Source of the DNA: Bradysia coprophila
Lineage: Eukaryota; Arthropoda; Insecta; Diptera; Sciaridae
Length of the DNA: 64,000 nt
Direction: 5' to 3'
Assembly: GCF_014529535.1 (NCBI RefSeq)
Contig: NW_023503670.1
Location: 186,001-250,000 of the forward strand
Part shown: piece by piece, positions 61,808 through 64,000 of the stretch
Numbering within the stretch: position 1 is the stretch's first letter
How the letters are laid out: each line of letters starts with the position of its first letter
Notes under the pieces: model-generated
What the model saw: only the letters and a program-made list of their open reading frames with translations
Database searches by the model: none
Told to the model about the DNA's origin: nothing
Translations under genes and position numbers: made by a program

Positions 61808-62948
61808 GGTCTCACGAGACCATGAAATACGTATTCTCAACGGTCTAATTCCAGTCTCAAAATTGCTGGAATTCTCAATTAGGTCTCAAAATATTTTTGT
61901 TTTTGCTAAAATCATTTCGGATGAACAAATGAGAATACCGTAGACCAAACGAGTAGTCTCTTTTCGAATATTATTTCGCCAGACTGTGCGAGACTGGATG
62001 AGTCGTCTCGTTGCAGTAATATACTCAGATCGCTTGAGACGAAACAAGTAGTCTCTTTGCTAACATTTATTGGTGAACTGTGCGAGACTGGATGAGTGGT
62101 CTCGTTGCAGTTATATGTCCAGATCGCTTGAGACGGAACAAGTAGTCTCTTTGCTAACATTTATTGGTGAACTGTGCGAAACTGGATGAGTGGTCTCGTT
62201 TGAAGAAAATATTTTCTTCGATATCTGAGACCGGTTGAGTGGTCTTGTTTGAAGAAAATATTTTCTTTGATATCTGAGACCGGTTGAGTGGTCTTGTTTG
62301 AAGAAAATATTTTCTTTGATATCTGAGACCGAGTGAGTGGTCTTTTTGGAAGAAAATATTTTCTTCAATTACTGAGACCGGTTGAGTGGTCTCATTTGAA
62401 GAAAATATTTTCTTTGATATCTGAGACCGGTTGAGTGGTCTCATTTGAAGAAAATATTTTCTTTGATATCTGAGACCGATTGAGTGGTCTCATTTGAAGA
62501 AAATATTTTCTTTGATATCTGAGACCGGTTGAGTGGTTTCATTTGAAGAAATAATTTTTCCGATTTCTGAGACCGGTTGAGTGTTCTCATTTGAAGAAAA
62601 TATTTTTTCAATTCTTTGAGACCGGTCGAGTGGTCTCTTTTGAAGAAAATATTTTTTCAATGCTTTGAGACCGGTCGAGTGGTCTCTGTTGAAGAAAATA
62701 TTTTTGGCAATTCTTTGAGACCGGTCGAGTGGTCTCTTTTGAAGAAAATATTTTTGGCAATTCTTTGAGACCGGTCGAGTGGTCTCTTTTGAAGAAAATA
62801 TTTTTTCAATTCTTTGAGACCGGTCGAGTGGTCTCTTTTGAAGAAAATATTTTTTCAATTCTTTGAGACCGGTCGAGCGGTCTCTTTCGAAGAAAATATT
62901 TTTTCAATTCTTTGAGACCGGTCGAGTGGTCTGTTTCGAAGAAAATGC
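61808..62948. repeat. Array A: about 20 units of a palindromic repeat, mostly 49 bp
   Basis: The main unit is GAGACCGGTTGAGTGGTCTC, then ATTT, then GAAGAAAATATTTTCTTT and GATATCT, with a period of 49 bp (for example starts at 62227, 62276 and 62325). Each unit contains two palindromes: GAGACC with GGTCTC around an 8-nt loop, and GAAAATATTTTC. The first part (61985-62205) has longer units of about 94 bp with two GAGAC/GTCTC pairs. Near 62575-62948 the units switch to a GGTCGAGTGG variant with TTTTTTCAATTCTTT. Because 49 is not a multiple of three and the units lack stops, long chance frames arise. Confidence 0.95.
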
Positions 62949-63204
62949 TAATTTTAAAAATAAATGCAACCGAATAGTTGATAGATTTTGGATTTTGAAA
63001 AAAGTATGTACCAGATTTAATGATTGTGTTGGGATGGTTTAGAGATTTAAAACATAAAGGCTCTGGCAACCGAGCGGTATTACATTTTCCATCGAAAATT
63101 CAATTTCAGCTGTTTTAGTTTTTCATATCACACTGTTCATTATAATGAGTTTCATTTCTTTTTGGTGTTGTTGATCTTGAGGGTGTAGACAGTATCCATA
63201 ATGC
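62949..63204. other. Unique spacer between the two inverted arrays
   Basis: About 256 bp of non-repetitive DNA with no exon or motif recognised. It would form the loop if the two arrays paired. Confidence 0.7.
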
Positions 63205-64000
63205 AAGAAAATATTTTCTGCAAAAGAGACGTTTCAACCGGTCTCAGATATCGAAGAAAATATTTTCTTCAAATGAGACCACTGAACCGGTCTCAGTAAT
63301 CGAAGATAATATTTTCTTCAAATGAGACCACTGAACCGGTCTCAGAAATCGAAAAAATTATTTCTTCAAATGAGACCACTAAACCGGTCTCAGAAATCGA
63401 AAAAATATTTTCTTCAAATGAGACCACTCAACCGGTCTCAGATATCAAAGAAAATATTTTCTTCAAATGAGACCACTCAACCGGTCTCAGATATCAAAGA
63501 AAATATTTTCTTCAAATGAGACCACTGAACCGGTCTCAGTAATCGAAGATAATATTTTCTTCAAATGAGACCACTGAACCGGTCTCAGAAATCGAAAAAA
63601 TTATTTCTTCAAATGAGACCACTAAACCGGTCTCAGAAATCGAAAAAATGATTTCTTCAAATGAGACCACTCTACCGGTCTCAGAAATCGAAAAAATGAT
63701 TTCTTCAAATGAGACCACTCTACCGGTCTCAGAAATCGAAAAAATGATTTCTTCAAATGAGACCACTCTACCGGTCTCAGATATCAAAGAAAATATTTTC
63801 TTCAAATGAGACCACTCAACCGGTCTCAGATATCAAAGAAAATATTTTCTTCAAATGAGACCACTCAACCGGTCTCAGTAATTGAAGAAAATATTTTCTT
63901 CCAAAAAGACCACTCACTCGGTCTCAGATATCGAAGAAAATATTTTCTTCAAATGAGACCACTGAACCGGTCTCAGTAATTGAAGAAATTATTTTCTTCA
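63205..64000. repeat. Array B: same palindromic unit in opposite orientation, continuing past the window
   Basis: Units are the exact reverse complement of array A's main unit (CAAATGAGACCACTCAACCG and on), spaced 49 bp (for example 63421 and 63470), with some shorter units of about 46-47 bp that lost part of the AAAATATTTT core. At least 15 units are visible and the array runs off the end of the window. Confidence 0.95.

Noticed and set aside
62154-63805. Several open frames of 80-122 codons in the palindrome arrays, encoding Phe/Ser/Arg repeats
   Set aside because: They follow from stop-free 49-bp units rotating through the frames on both strands; no start context, splice site or non-repeat sequence supports a protein.
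61808-64000. CRISPR-like appearance (regular repeats about 49 bp apart)
   Set aside because: There are no unique spacers; the whole unit is repeated. The DNA is eukaryotic and no cas-like gene is present.

Overview
The window is insect nuclear DNA, most likely from a fly (Diptera) and possibly a lower, nematoceran one. It is strongly AT-rich. The genes are split by short GT/AG introns of about 55-100 nt, have AATAAA signals downstream and read as orthologues of Drosophila proteins (Dap160/intersectin, CIAPIN1/anamorsin, KRR1/dribble, CNPPD1). I cannot name the species from sequence alone.

Layout. 1-12.6 kb: AT-rich DNA with foldback elements and one tiny two-exon gene on the minus strand (2006-2291) for a 72-residue protein with a Cys-rich start. 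12.6-16.6 kb: a complete seven-coding-exon Dap160 gene on the minus strand, giving 1113 residues. 18.2-19.3 kb: a five-exon CIAPIN1 gene on the plus strand. 19.6-21.5 kb: a cluster of foldback repeats and one short-period array. 21.8-28.5 kb: a secreted serpin on the minus strand with an acidic Thr/Ser/Glu-rich N-terminal extension of about 1200 residues and no recognisable inhibitory hinge. 32.27-34.55 kb: a 2.28 kb unit with terminal inverted repeats, flanked by TGA repeats, whose single ORF resembles the zinc-knuckle plus restriction-like endonuclease tail of some non-LTR retrotransposons. 40.06-41.87 and 48.42-49.64 kb: two members of one repeat family bounded by CCCGTACGAAGTAC-type inverted ends; the first carries nine 144-145 bp tandem units. 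44.1-44.8 kb: a compact gene for a protein consisting of a single PHR-like domain. 50-53.3 kb: a TA-flanked MITE, foldbacks and an orphan terminal exon. 53.6-59.7 kb: the densest gene block, with KRR1 (plus), an unrecognised 662-residue protein (minus) and CNPPD1 (plus). 61.8-64.0 kb: two oppositely oriented arrays of a 49-bp unit that is itself made of two palindromes; the second runs off the window end.

The genes are unrelated in function, as is usual for an animal chromosome: endocytic scaffolding (Dap160), cytosolic Fe-S assembly (CIAPIN1), an extracellular serpin, small-subunit ribosome assembly (KRR1) and a cyclin-box protein (CNPPD1). The strongest non-genic theme is inverted symmetry: at least ten independent foldback or inverted-repeat structures lie between the genes. 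Exon boundaries were derived by hand from splice consensus and reading-frame continuity. All multi-exon CDS totals given here are divisible by three.
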